The notes under the pieces are model-generated. The model saw only the letters and a list, made by a program, of their open reading frames with translations. It ran no database searches and was not told the origin of the DNA. The translations under genes were made by a program, and so were the position numbers. 64,000 bases of DNA from Pseudomonas sp. JQ170C. Lineage in GTDB: Bacteria; Pseudomonadota; Gammaproteobacteria; Pseudomonadales; Pseudomonadaceae. Location of the stretch: the NCBI RefSeq assembly GCF_035581345.1, contig NZ_CP141608.1, positions 124,001 to 188,000 of the forward strand, given 5' to 3'. This document shows, in pieces, positions 54,917-63,142 of the stretch (positions are counted from its first letter, which is position 1; each line of letters opens with the position of its first letter).

Positions 54917-57628
54917 TCAACTCGCTTCAAATGTGTTCAGCAAGACCGCCAGTTGGCGGCGTTGCTCAGTGGTAATTTCGGGGTCGGCGCCACTCTTGGC
55001 GTTTTCCTGGGTAAGCCAGGCCAGGCCCGATAACCAATCCACCTGGTAACGCTGCTCTTGATGCGAAGGCTGCTCGGACAACACCGGCAACTCACCCGGC
55101 GGCACCGAGCGATAGAAGCTGAACACCGGCGCAGGCGTGCCCAGCAGGCATTTGGGGCGCTCGGCTTCAGGCTTGGCCAGCAGGCCGAACCAGGAGAGGA
55201 AGTCGCGCATCGCCAACTGCACGGCCAGCACCTGGCGCTGCACCAGCTGCTCACGGCGCACGCCGCCTTGAGCACGATGGGTTACCGCCTGGTCCAGTTG
55301 CGCCATGAAGGCCTTGTTGCGCACGGCGCTGATCAGCTCTTCGGCAAGGGCCTCGACCACGTCCTTTTTCTGGCGCAGGCGTTGCAGCAGCAGTGGGCGC
55401 GTGCCCAGGTCGCGCATGTGCTTGATCCAGGCCTTGAGCGCAGCGCGGGCAAAGCGCTGTTCAGCGGTCAGGCGCTGGGTCAGGGCTTGCTTGGGCGCGG
55501 CCGCAGGTTCGGCCTGGGGCGTGGCGAACAGGTTGCCGAAGTTGAGCGCCGGGGCCAGGTTGGCGGGCGCATTGAAGGCGGGCTCCGGCTCGGCCTCGGC
55601 TTCGGCGTCCAGGCCTTCGATGTTGTAGATGCCGCCCAGGTACAGGTCGCGCAGTTCTTCCACCGGCACTTGCAGTGCGTGGATCAACTCACCGATGGCA
55701 TCGGGGTCGGCGCCCAGGTTATTGAGCAAGAACTGGGTCTTCTGGCGCTTCTTGTCCAGCAGCTGTTCAAAGTCTTCTTCGCGCCACACATACAGGCCGT
55801 GCTCCAGCAGGTCGGTACGGCACTGCTGCAGTTGCTCTTCGATGCGGGTCAGCTTGAAATCAACGTTGGCCACGCCCTTGAAGCTGTTGCTGAAGCGGGT
55901 GATGCCGCCATCGTTGAGCCCAAGCATTGCCTGGAACGCATCGAGCGGGTCCTTCACGTGGCGCTTCACCGATGGGTTCTCGGCAAAGCACTGCTTCAGT
56001 TCATCCAGGCGCGTCACGTGCCGGGGCGTGAACTGGCCTTCATCGCCGCTGGCGGTATCCAGGTCGACGAAGGCGGTGTCTTCGCGGCGCGGCTTGCGTA
56101 CCAGGTAGGTGTTGTTGAACGGCTCGCCCGACCAGTCTTTCATCCATTCAAGGTTGCCGAAGCGCTCGACCATGGTCAGCTTGATCATGTTCTCGCAGCC
56201 TTCGGGCAGCGATGCTTTCTCGATGCCCAAGGTGCTGCCGACGAAGGTGTCGAGCATGGTCAGGGCCCAGATCAGGCCGGGTTCGCGCTTGCTCCGCTCT
56301 TTGGCGGTCGCGCCTTGGGTGTTGTGAATCCAGCGGGTCAGCACCGGGCCGACGGTGACCACTTCGCTCTGTTTGTTGGTGGAGGTACACAGCACCAGGG
56401 CGTTCATCTGCTGCGAGTCGGTGTAGCGCTCGAACAGGTAGGCCACCTTGCCGCGCAGCAGCAGGGTCGCAATCGGGTTGATCTCTTCCACCGCGCTGGC
56501 GCTGGCGGCGTCTTCGATGCGCAGCAGCTTCTGGCGCGTGCGATAGCCGGGGAAGTCGAGCAGGTCGACTTCCTTGACCACCGGGTCCTTGGGCTGGTTG
56601 CTCAGGCGGAAGGTCATTTCGACCGTCAGCGCCGCCAGCTCGGCGATGGTCAGGCCGGTACTGGCCTGCGGCTTGCCGTCGCGTACCGGCACGACATTGA
56701 CCGATACATCACGCCCGGTGCCCAGGCGTCCGAGGATATCCACGTTCATGATGTTGTGGACCTGGACGTAACCGCCATTTTCCTCGTGGACCAACACCGT
56801 CAGCGGGGCGTACACGGTTTGCGGGAAACCCATTTTCTGCAGGGCGCCGACCAGCTGCACATAGGTGTCGGTCAGCAGGGCCTGCTCGCCCCAGAGAATC
56901 GAGAACAGCTGGGCCCGCTGCCGGAAGTTCAGGCGCGGGGCCAGTTTCATCACCCGCGGCCAGTAGGTGTCGGCAAGCTTGCGCACCGATTTTTCGTAGT
57001 TGCCCTTGAGGTAGTCCCACAGTGCGACCACGTCATCGGCGGTGACGCCCGGCTGCAGGTTTTCTGCCTCACGGCCTTCAAACGCCTTGAGCGCCGACTG
57101 GATACGTTCTTCGGTGAATTCGTAGTCGAGCCGTTCCTGGTCGAAGTCTTCAAACCAGGTGTTGGCCAGGACCTTGGCCACTTCGATCTCGCTGAACAGC
57201 TTCAGCTCAACCGGGTTGTTGGCGTCGGGGCTCGGTTGTGCCCAGCGCGTGAAGCGGGTCACTACACCGGTGGCTTCCTTGCCCAGGCCCGTCGGGTTGA
57301 CGTGCTTGAGGAAGTCGAGGGTCTTGCCGCCGAAATCGGTTTCCAGGCTGCCGTCGGTATCGGCGGCCAGCGAAGAAATCAGGTACGACTTGCCCGCCTG
57401 GGACAGGCCGAAAAAGCCGATCACCATCGGCGTTGCCGCGGCCTGCTGCAGGTCCCGGGCACGGTTGCGGGCCCGGTGCAGCCGCAGGTTCAGGCCATCG
57501 GCCTCGGCCTCGACGCTGGCGGCATTGCCACGTACCTGGTCAATCCACGCCAGCGCTTCTTCTGCGCCTTTGTGAACGGCGCCCCAAGCGCCCATCAGTT
57601 GTTGCTGCTTCGGCGTTAGATTGCTCAT
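54917..57628 (-). CDS. srfC: SrfC-like dynamin-type P-loop GTPase
   Basis: Large cytoplasmic protein of 903 aa of the virulence-factor SrfC family. P-loop GFFGLSQAGKSYLIS (G1 at 74-81), a G2-like Thr in GKEATGVVTRFT, and G3 in VDLLDFPGYRTR (358-361) identify a dynamin-like GTPase. The G4 motif is not obvious. The C-terminal third is helical with an acidic, Ala/Pro-rich spacer (EAEAEPEPAFNAPAN). The ATG at 57628 overlaps the srfB-like stop (ATGA), so translation is coupled. In Salmonella srfA-srfB-srfC were named as SsrB-regulated factors; the molecular function of SrfC is not settled. Probably a membrane-remodelling or switch partner of SrfB. Confidence 0.88.
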   Translation of the reverse strand: MSNLTPKQQQLMGAWGAVHKGAEEALAWIDQVRGNAASVEAEADGLNLRLHRARNRARDLQQAAATPMVIGFFGLSQAGKSYLISSLAADTDGSLETDFGGKTLDFLKHVNPTGLGKEATGVVTRFTRWAQPSPDANNPVELKLFSEIEVAKVLANTWFEDFDQERLDYEFTEERIQSALKAFEGREAENLQPGVTADDVVALWDYLKGNYEKSVRKLADTYWPRVMKLAPRLNFRQRAQLFSILWGEQALLTDTYVQLVGALQKMGFPQTVYAPLTVLVHEENGGYVQVHNIMNVDILGRLGTGRDVSVNVVPVRDGKPQASTGLTIAELAALTVEMTFRLSNQPKDPVVKEVDLLDFPGYRTRQKLLRIEDAASASAVEEINPIATLLLRGKVAYLFERYTDSQQMNALVLCTSTNKQSEVVTVGPVLTRWIHNTQGATAKERSKREPGLIWALTMLDTFVGSTLGIEKASLPEGCENMIKLTMVERFGNLEWMKDWSGEPFNNTYLVRKPRREDTAFVDLDTASGDEGQFTPRHVTRLDELKQCFAENPSVKRHVKDPLDAFQAMLGLNDGGITRFSNSFKGVANVDFKLTRIEEQLQQCRTDLLEHGLYVWREEDFEQLLDKKRQKTQFLLNNLGADPDAIGELIHALQVPVEELRDLYLGGIYNIEGLDAEAEAEPEPAFNAPANLAPALNFGNLFATPQAEPAAAPKQALTQRLTAEQRFARAALKAWIKHMRDLGTRPLLLQRLRQKKDVVEALAEELISAVRNKAFMAQLDQAVTHRAQGGVRREQLVQRQVLAVQLAMRDFLSWFGLLAKPEAERPKCLLGTPAPVFSFYRSVPPGELPVLSEQPSHQEQRYQVDWLSGLAWLTQENAKSGADPEITTEQRRQLAVLLNTFEAS

Positions 57629-60600
57629 TTTCCTTTGACGTTCCCGCTGTCGAGCCAATAGTCACTGCCACTCAGGTTGCTGTTGGGCATGGTGTTGAGT
57701 GAGAGCTCAAGATCCCTTTCAAAGTCGAAATCGGCATCCTGGATGTTCGATTTCAGGTCGGAAATCACCAGCTTGTCGCTGATCAGTCCTTGCTCAAGCA
57801 GCAGGTCCGACGGCTCCTCGACGGCCAGGCGAATGCGCAGCACCGGTACTTCGCCACCCTTGCCCAGCGCCTGGGAGAAGTTGCGACTGCCGCGCGGCGT
57901 GAACCGCAAGGTGTAGAGGGGCGATGCCGACCAGCGCTCGGCGGCCAGTTGCCGGTAACCCAGGTGCATGTCGCCACGCATCTCCAGCCACGGCGTACCG
58001 CGCTCATCGCCTTCACCGACGACAGGGAGCGTGATGCGGCCCTTGTCGGATGTCAGGTTGTGATAGAGCACGTCGGCGTGCTTGATGGTGCCGGCGTTGT
58101 CGATCTGGCCGAAGTGCCGGATGGTCGAGTACGGCTTGAGGGCGGCGGTGCGGAAGTAGAAGTTCGGCACGCTGTGTTTGGCGCACAGCAGGCAGATCAT
58201 CGCTCCAACCGATGCCGTGCTTTTCGGATCGTCGATCAGGCCATTCTTGTGGAACGGGTACCAGCCGCCGGTGCGGTAGTTCTGCAGCGGCAGGATGCGC
58301 CCTGGCGGCAAGGGCAGACGCTGGCGAATAAACGCCTGGATGCCCGGCAGGCGTGATGGCCGCCCGGTCAGCAGCAACACGTCGCAGCTGTAGTGGGAAA
58401 TGACTTCGCACAGCTCGCTGAGCACTTTGGTGATGTTGATCTGCCCGCCGATGAAGGCGTCGTGGACTTTTTCGAGGTCCAGAGCCAGCGGCGTGCCGAG
58501 CAGGTCGAGTGTGCTGTCGCGGCCCACTTCACGGCGCACGGCGGCGTTGACGAACTCCAGCACGCTGTCGCTGACGATGGCATCGCCCAGCAACTGTTGC
58601 CAGCTTTGCTCAACCACCGGCAGCGGGGTTTCCGGGTCGTAGTGCTCGTAGGCCTTGAGCAGGGCCAGGCCCAGCGGCACGAACACCTGCAGGTTCAGTT
58701 GCTGGCGCAGCACGCGCTCCTGTGCGCTGGCCTCGCCGTTGCCGCACAGGCGCGACATCAGGGCATCCGGGGCATACACACCGGCTTGCTGCAGGGCACG
58801 ACTGAACGACGGCAGGATGAATGCCTGGATCACATCCAGGAGGATGTCGTCGCCGGCAATCTTGAAGCCATCGCGAAAGCGTTGTTCCGGCACGATATGC
58901 ACGTTGGCGCCATTGCCGCCGTTGTTGCCACGGTCCAGGCGGTAATCGGTAATCACCAGGTCTGTGGTGCCGCCACCGATGTCGATGGTGGCCAGGGTGA
59001 TCTGCTCGGTCTCGGTCTTGTCCGGGCGTGCGAGGGTTTCAAAGAACTCTTCCGGGTGGCCGGCGAAGTTCTCGATCACCTCGTTGTACAGGTACACCAG
59101 CTGGCCGCAGCTGGCCTCGTCCCACTCCACACGGATGCTTGGCAACGGTGTGCGCGGGGTGATGCTCTTGTCCTTGAATGGGTTGCTTTCACCTTCGTGC
59201 CAACCCAGGCTTTTCCACACCAGCCCGACTGCCTCGAACATGCGATTGCTGAGGATGCTGCGCTCGGCCTGGGGCATGCCTGGCGGCACGGTCAGGGTGA
59301 TGCTGTTGAGCAGGCGCGGCACCCGGGCATGGCCCTGGCGTGAACGCTGTGCCGGGCTGTTGATCTGCGACAGCGCCTGGGTCACGACTTCAGCGAGCAT
59401 GAACGTCATCAGGTTGCTGCGCGAGTAATGCGGGGTGAACACCGGCATGTCGTTCTTCGGTGGCAGGTACAGGGCCTGGCCGAGATCGTTGATCAGGTGC
59501 GAGAACGGCGCGGCGGTCGCCAGCGGCTCCTTGTCGCTCTTCACATAGGAGGCGTTGAAGCGCCAGCCGTGGCCGTAGGTTTTCTCGTCCCAGAGGTAGC
59601 GTTTCGGGCTGGAGAGGCCGGTGGAACCCTCGGTGCCACGGCGGCGACTGGCCAGGCGCCCGGCTTCACCGCCGACGCGGGCGATGGTCGGCCACTGGAA
59701 GGCGTTGTGGCGCCCGCTCTTGATCGAGCAATGGTCTTTGCCGAAGTAGGCCTGGGCGAACTCGACGCGGCTTTCAAAGGCCTGGTTGTAGATGTGTTGC
59801 GGCTCGCACAGGTCGCGCAGCTCCAACACATAGTTGTTCTGCATGCCGGAGCCGGCCTGGCCGTGGTCTTCGATCAGGATGCCGCAGGTGCGCGAGTTGC
59901 CGACGTCCAGCACCAGGTCGACAGGGATCGGGCGGACAACGCCTTGGGCGTCGTTGGCCACGACTTTGATTTCCGGAATCTCGACCTTGGGCTTCTCGCT
60001 GCTTTGCTCGGCGGGTACCGGGCGGCGCAACAGGCTCAGCAAGTTGAGGTAGTGGCCCAGGTGGCGATTGCCCTGCAGGTCACGATCCAGGCGCTCGCGG
60101 GTCCAGTCGGCACGGGCCTCGGTGTACAGCTCGGTCAGCCATTCGCGAATCCAGCTCTGGGTCAGGAACCAGCCGTATTCGCGGGCGCTGCAGGCAATCT
60201 TGAAGGCCACACCGGAGCGCACGTCTTCCTCGTTCGGGGCCAGGTAGGCGGCGCCGTTGAGGGTCGGCAGGATGCGGCTGTCGAAGGCCAGGGTCAGGCG
60301 ATGGGTGTTGCCGTCGACATCGGGTTCGGGCAGCTTCACCAGGCGCATCCGCGCCCAGTTGTTCGGGCCCTCGTCGAAGCGATAGGGCGGCATGAACCGC
60401 AGGAAGGGGATCGGCAGCCAGACGCCGTCGAACAGCTTCAGGCTTTCTTCCATGCTCAGGCGGAAGTGGGTGTCTTCGCTGGAGTCGAACTCCACCTGAA
60501 CCACCTTTTCCGGCTCCGGCTCGTAGAAGTCCTTGTACTCCTTGGACCACAGCAGCCGGGTCGGGACCATGCCGTTGTTGAGCTGCACGAACTTGCCGGC

Positions 60601-60705
60601 CTGCTCGCCGTCTGGGCCCAGGTGCAGGGCGAAATCCATGAACTGGATGCCGGTGTCACTGACCAGCGTGACCGTTTCTTCGAACTGGGTGATTTCAGGC
60701 AACAT
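57625..60705 (-). CDS. srfB: SrfB-like actin/Hsp70-fold ATPase
   Basis: Cytoplasmic protein of 1026 aa of the virulence-factor SrfB family. Actin-superfamily ATP-binding elements: phosphate-1 DLVLDVGNSRTCGILIED (263-280), phosphate-2 ATIDIGGGTTDLVITDY (572-588) and adenosine motif DVLLLTGRPSRLPGIQ (775-790). The unique N-terminal 250 residues begin MLPEITQFEETVTLVSDTGI. The start ATG at 60705 follows the srfA-like stop by 17 bp; the frame runs on to 60852 but inside srfA. The ATPase may act as a chaperone-like or filament-like motor. It is encoded between the SrfA-like membrane protein and the SrfC-like GTPase, the order of srfABC. Confidence 0.9.
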   Translation of the reverse strand: MLPEITQFEETVTLVSDTGIQFMDFALHLGPDGEQAGKFVQLNNGMVPTRLLWSKEYKDFYEPEPEKVVQVEFDSSEDTHFRLSMEESLKLFDGVWLPIPFLRFMPPYRFDEGPNNWARMRLVKLPEPDVDGNTHRLTLAFDSRILPTLNGAAYLAPNEEDVRSGVAFKIACSAREYGWFLTQSWIREWLTELYTEARADWTRERLDRDLQGNRHLGHYLNLLSLLRRPVPAEQSSEKPKVEIPEIKVVANDAQGVVRPIPVDLVLDVGNSRTCGILIEDHGQAGSGMQNNYVLELRDLCEPQHIYNQAFESRVEFAQAYFGKDHCSIKSGRHNAFQWPTIARVGGEAGRLASRRRGTEGSTGLSSPKRYLWDEKTYGHGWRFNASYVKSDKEPLATAAPFSHLINDLGQALYLPPKNDMPVFTPHYSRSNLMTFMLAEVVTQALSQINSPAQRSRQGHARVPRLLNSITLTVPPGMPQAERSILSNRMFEAVGLVWKSLGWHEGESNPFKDKSITPRTPLPSIRVEWDEASCGQLVYLYNEVIENFAGHPEEFFETLARPDKTETEQITLATIDIGGGTTDLVITDYRLDRGNNGGNGANVHIVPEQRFRDGFKIAGDDILLDVIQAFILPSFSRALQQAGVYAPDALMSRLCGNGEASAQERVLRQQLNLQVFVPLGLALLKAYEHYDPETPLPVVEQSWQQLLGDAIVSDSVLEFVNAAVRREVGRDSTLDLLGTPLALDLEKVHDAFIGGQINITKVLSELCEVISHYSCDVLLLTGRPSRLPGIQAFIRQRLPLPPGRILPLQNYRTGGWYPFHKNGLIDDPKSTASVGAMICLLCAKHSVPNFYFRTAALKPYSTIRHFGQIDNAGTIKHADVLYHNLTSDKGRITLPVVGEGDERGTPWLEMRGDMHLGYRQLAAERWSASPLYTLRFTPRGSRNFSQALGKGGEVPVLRIRLAVEEPSDLLLEQGLISDKLVISDLKSNIQDADFDFERDLELSLNTMPNSNLSGSDYWLDSGNVKGK

Positions 60706-60722
60706 CGTCTGCGTTTCTCGTG

Positions 60723-62192
60723 TTATTGGCCGGCTGGTTTCATCAGCATGTCGAAGTCGTCCGCACCGTAGTTGCCGGTGCAGTCGGCGACACTCTGAGC
60801 GCCTGGTTTGCAATTCACTTGGGGAAGTTCGTAGCTGCTGCCATCGGCGCAAGCCGCCTGGCCATCGCTATTGATCGACAGCGTGCCGCCGCTCATGGAG
60901 GCGGCCACCGGGGCATTGCAGCGCACGCCATCGGAGCGGCTGACCGTGGCCTGGCCCTTGCCGTTCTGGAAGTCGTACTTCAGGCTCAGGGGCTTGCCGG
61001 TGCCAACTTCCTGAATGCCGGCACCGTTGTAGTTGCCGTTGAGGAAGTCCGCCGCGCCGTCGCCAGCCTCGGGTGGAATGGTCAGCTGAGCGGCCTGCGG
61101 CTGCGGGTCAGGTGGAAGCTGGGGTGGCGCCGGAGGCTGTTGTACCTGGCCCTCGGCGGGAGGTTGCGGTGCGCTGGCGTCTGGCGGGGTGGTCGCCGGA
61201 GCACCTGGCGCAGTGGATGCGCCTGGCTCCGTTGATGGCGGCATATCGGCGGGCGGGGTACCGGCAGGTGGGTTCTGGCCGGGTGTCGGGGTCCCTGCGG
61301 GCAGCGTCGCACCCGTTCCCGAGCCATCACCTGGCACTTGACCGTTTACACCACCCGGCACTTGACCGTTCACCGACAAACCTTTGCCAGCAGAGAGGTC
61401 AGGCGGTGTCCCGTCTATGACTGTGTGGTGATTTTGCCCGGCTACGTCGCCATTGGACGGCGGGTTCCAGCCCAGGCTACCGCCCGGCCAGCAACTGCGC
61501 AGGCCAAACAGCAACAAGGCCAGCAACGGCAATAGCAGCAACAGCCACAACCAGCGCCGCCACCAGGGGCGCTTGGCTACGTCGGCGACCACAGGCGCCA
61601 CTGTCGGCTGTGGTGGCGCGAGCGGAACGACCGGCGCAGGTGCGACAGGCTCGGCAACTTTTGCGGTGCTGGGATAGAGGCAGTGCAGGGGCTGGCGGCT
61701 GCGTTCGGCGCCGGCGTGGATAAAGCCCCAGAAGGTCAGTACCGGTTTACCGTCGACCAGGTAGACAAAGTTCTCGTCAGGGAAGGGCACCACGCAGGTC
61801 AGCAATTTGCCGAACACCGTGCGGTCACCCTGGGCACCGGGTTTGCTGCCAGGCAGCGGCTGGCCGTTGGCATCGAGGCCGAGCAGGTCATTGCTCAGTT
61901 CGTTGATCTTGTGTTGCAGCACCTCAAGTTGCGCGCGTGCAGGGGCGCGTTCTTCTTCGGTGGCACTGCTCCAGGGAATCACGTCGCCCGGGCGGTCGCT
62001 GTACCAGTCGATGGTACTGCCGCGCTCGTCCGATTGCGGAATGGCAAGGTGTTCAACCAGTTCGGGCTGGTCGGGGTTTTTGCGTCGAATGGCTTCGCGC
62101 AGCTGCAAGGCGGCCCGGTAGACCGGCTGGCCTGTTTCGCCAAGCGCAGTAAATGACTCACTTTTACCGCTGCGTAGCAGTACTCCGCGCAT
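60723..62192 (-). CDS. srfA: SrfA-like bitopic membrane protein
   Basis: First gene of the cluster, 489 aa. The cytoplasmic N-terminus opens MRGVLLRSGKSESFTALGET and contains VYRAALQLREAIRRKNPDQP, and ends NFVYLVDGKPVLTFWGFI. One membrane helix follows (RWLWLLLLLPLLALLLFGLR), then a long Pro/Gly/Thr-rich periplasmic linker with two short GQVPG repeats, and a compact Cys-rich beta domain (GVRCNAPVAASMSGGTLSIN). The ATG at 62192 is chosen because AGGG lies 5 nt upstream; ATGs at 62219, 62237 and 62276 lack ribosome binding sites. Its N-terminal domain shares the NGxPLxxxWG ending with the two tandem VWA proteins. Confidence 0.84.
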   Translation of the reverse strand: MRGVLLRSGKSESFTALGETGQPVYRAALQLREAIRRKNPDQPELVEHLAIPQSDERGSTIDWYSDRPGDVIPWSSATEEERAPARAQLEVLQHKINELSNDLLGLDANGQPLPGSKPGAQGDRTVFGKLLTCVVPFPDENFVYLVDGKPVLTFWGFIHAGAERSRQPLHCLYPSTAKVAEPVAPAPVVPLAPPQPTVAPVVADVAKRPWWRRWLWLLLLLPLLALLLFGLRSCWPGGSLGWNPPSNGDVAGQNHHTVIDGTPPDLSAGKGLSVNGQVPGGVNGQVPGDGSGTGATLPAGTPTPGQNPPAGTPPADMPPSTEPGASTAPGAPATTPPDASAPQPPAEGQVQQPPAPPQLPPDPQPQAAQLTIPPEAGDGAADFLNGNYNGAGIQEVGTGKPLSLKYDFQNGKGQATVSRSDGVRCNAPVAASMSGGTLSINSDGQAACADGSSYELPQVNCKPGAQSVADCTGNYGADDFDMLMKPAGQ

Positions 62193-62374
62193 CCTTGCCC
62201 TACCTTTTGGCTCTTCCATGAAATTCGGGCGCGTCATAAAGGAGGCGCCAGAAATGTTGAGCAACACTAACGGCATGCGCAGAGGGCGTCAATTCAAATG
62301 GATGGCAATTTGCTATTGGTTCGCAGGGTAGCCCTCGAATGCGCTGAAACCACCGGTTTCAGGGGGTATTCAAG

Positions 62375-62444
62375 GTAGGCGCGGGCTTGCCCCGCGATAG
62401 CGATCAGGCTGTCACATCGCATCGCGGGGCAAGCCCGCTCCTAC
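62375..62444. repeat. Inverted pair of REP sequences
   Basis: GTAGGCGCGGGCTTGCCCCG (62375-62394) and its inverted counterpart CGGGGCAAGCCCGCTCCTAC (62425-62444) lie in opposite orientation, separated by about 30 bp. Same REP core as at 31150 and 38352, forming a BIME-like unit between the srf-like promoter side and the small gene at 62453. Confidence 0.85.
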
Positions 62445-62452
62445 ACAGTCGT

Positions 62453-62746
62453 TTAGTTGTCTTCCATGCCATCGAGCAATGCATCCACCAGCCCCTTGGC
62501 CATCTCCAGCGAATGCAGGGTGGACCAGAGGAAGCCCTTGTGGGCCGGGTCGATGTTGTCGAAGGCTTTGTAGCCGGTGTCGTAGGCGCAGCTCAGGTAC
62601 AGCGAGGCATGCACCAGGGCGTCATGGGCAGCGATGCCGGAGCAGACGGCAAACAGGGGAGAGTGACCGGCCTGGCAGTTGCCGAAGACGGTGTGGGCGG
62701 TGGTGGAGGATTGGTCTAGCGGTGGGTCGCGTACGATTTTTTTCAT
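62453..62746 (-). CDS. Small DUF3077-like Pseudomonas protein (97 aa)
   Basis: Begins MKKIVRDPPLDQSSTTAHTV and contains FAVCSGIAAHDALVHASLYL and WSTLHSLEMAKGLVDALLDG, the pattern of the DUF3077/DUF6124 proteins common in Pseudomonas. No signal peptide. The open frame extends upstream to 62974, but that portion translates a structured RNA region and is not protein-like. The ribosome binding site is weak (GGAACCCCGAC before ATG), compatible with control by the RNA upstream. Function unknown. Confidence 0.75.
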   Translation of the reverse strand: MKKIVRDPPLDQSSTTAHTVFGNCQAGHSPLFAVCSGIAAHDALVHASLYLSCAYDTGYKAFDNIDPAHKGFLWSTLHSLEMAKGLVDALLDGMEDN

Positions 62747-62764
62747 GTCGGGGTTCCAGTCTGA

Positions 62765-62975
62765 ACTGACACCGTAATCCGTTACCACACGAATGGGTGG
62801 CAGCTGTACGCGGGGTGGTAAACCGGTGCGGAACCCCAAAACCCGGCAGGCTCGAAAGCCTCCCGCGCACAGCCGCCATTGACTGCGTTGGGAATTCCAC
62901 GGCGGGTTACCACACCCGATCACCGAGTTTTCGGTGACGGGGCGGAGCCTAGAGGTACTAATTCCCAGGGACAAT
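62765..62975 (-). ncRNA. Structured C4-like antisense RNA/leader upstream of the DUF3077-like gene
   Basis: On the minus strand this region has a hairpin GTCACCGA, loop AAAC, TCGGTGAT; the self-complementary CGGGTGTGGTAACCCG; a GC stem (GCGGGAGGCTTTCGAGCCTG); and then GGTTTACCACCCCG, which is complementary to the earlier GGGTGTGGTAACC. From memory this layout and sequence resemble the C4 antisense RNA family, which I associate with such small genes in Pseudomonas. Boundaries are approximate; no search could be run. Confidence 0.5.
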
Positions 62976-63142
62976 CAGACGGCATTCGACAAGCGAGGCA
63001 GGGTATTTCCTAGGACCTATAAACAGCCAGCCCTTTCGATTGCTTGAAATAAAATCTGACATTCATGGCTCAGCCAGCAGTTAGACTGATAGCGCACTGC
63101 CATGAGCGGCGTATTCATAGAAGAAGCGTTGAGAGGATAGAG
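62976..63142. other. Promoter-bearing spacer before the last gene
   Basis: A/T-richer stretch around 63037-63066 (TTGCTTGAAATAAAATCTGA). It should hold the rightward promoter of the gene at 63143 and the start of the leftward structured RNA. No precise promoter is assigned. Confidence 0.35.

Noticed and set aside
62747..62974. N-terminal extension of the small DUF3077-like protein
   Set aside because: The extension translates the structured RNA region and contains no protein-like pattern; the ATG at 62746 gives the family N-terminus.
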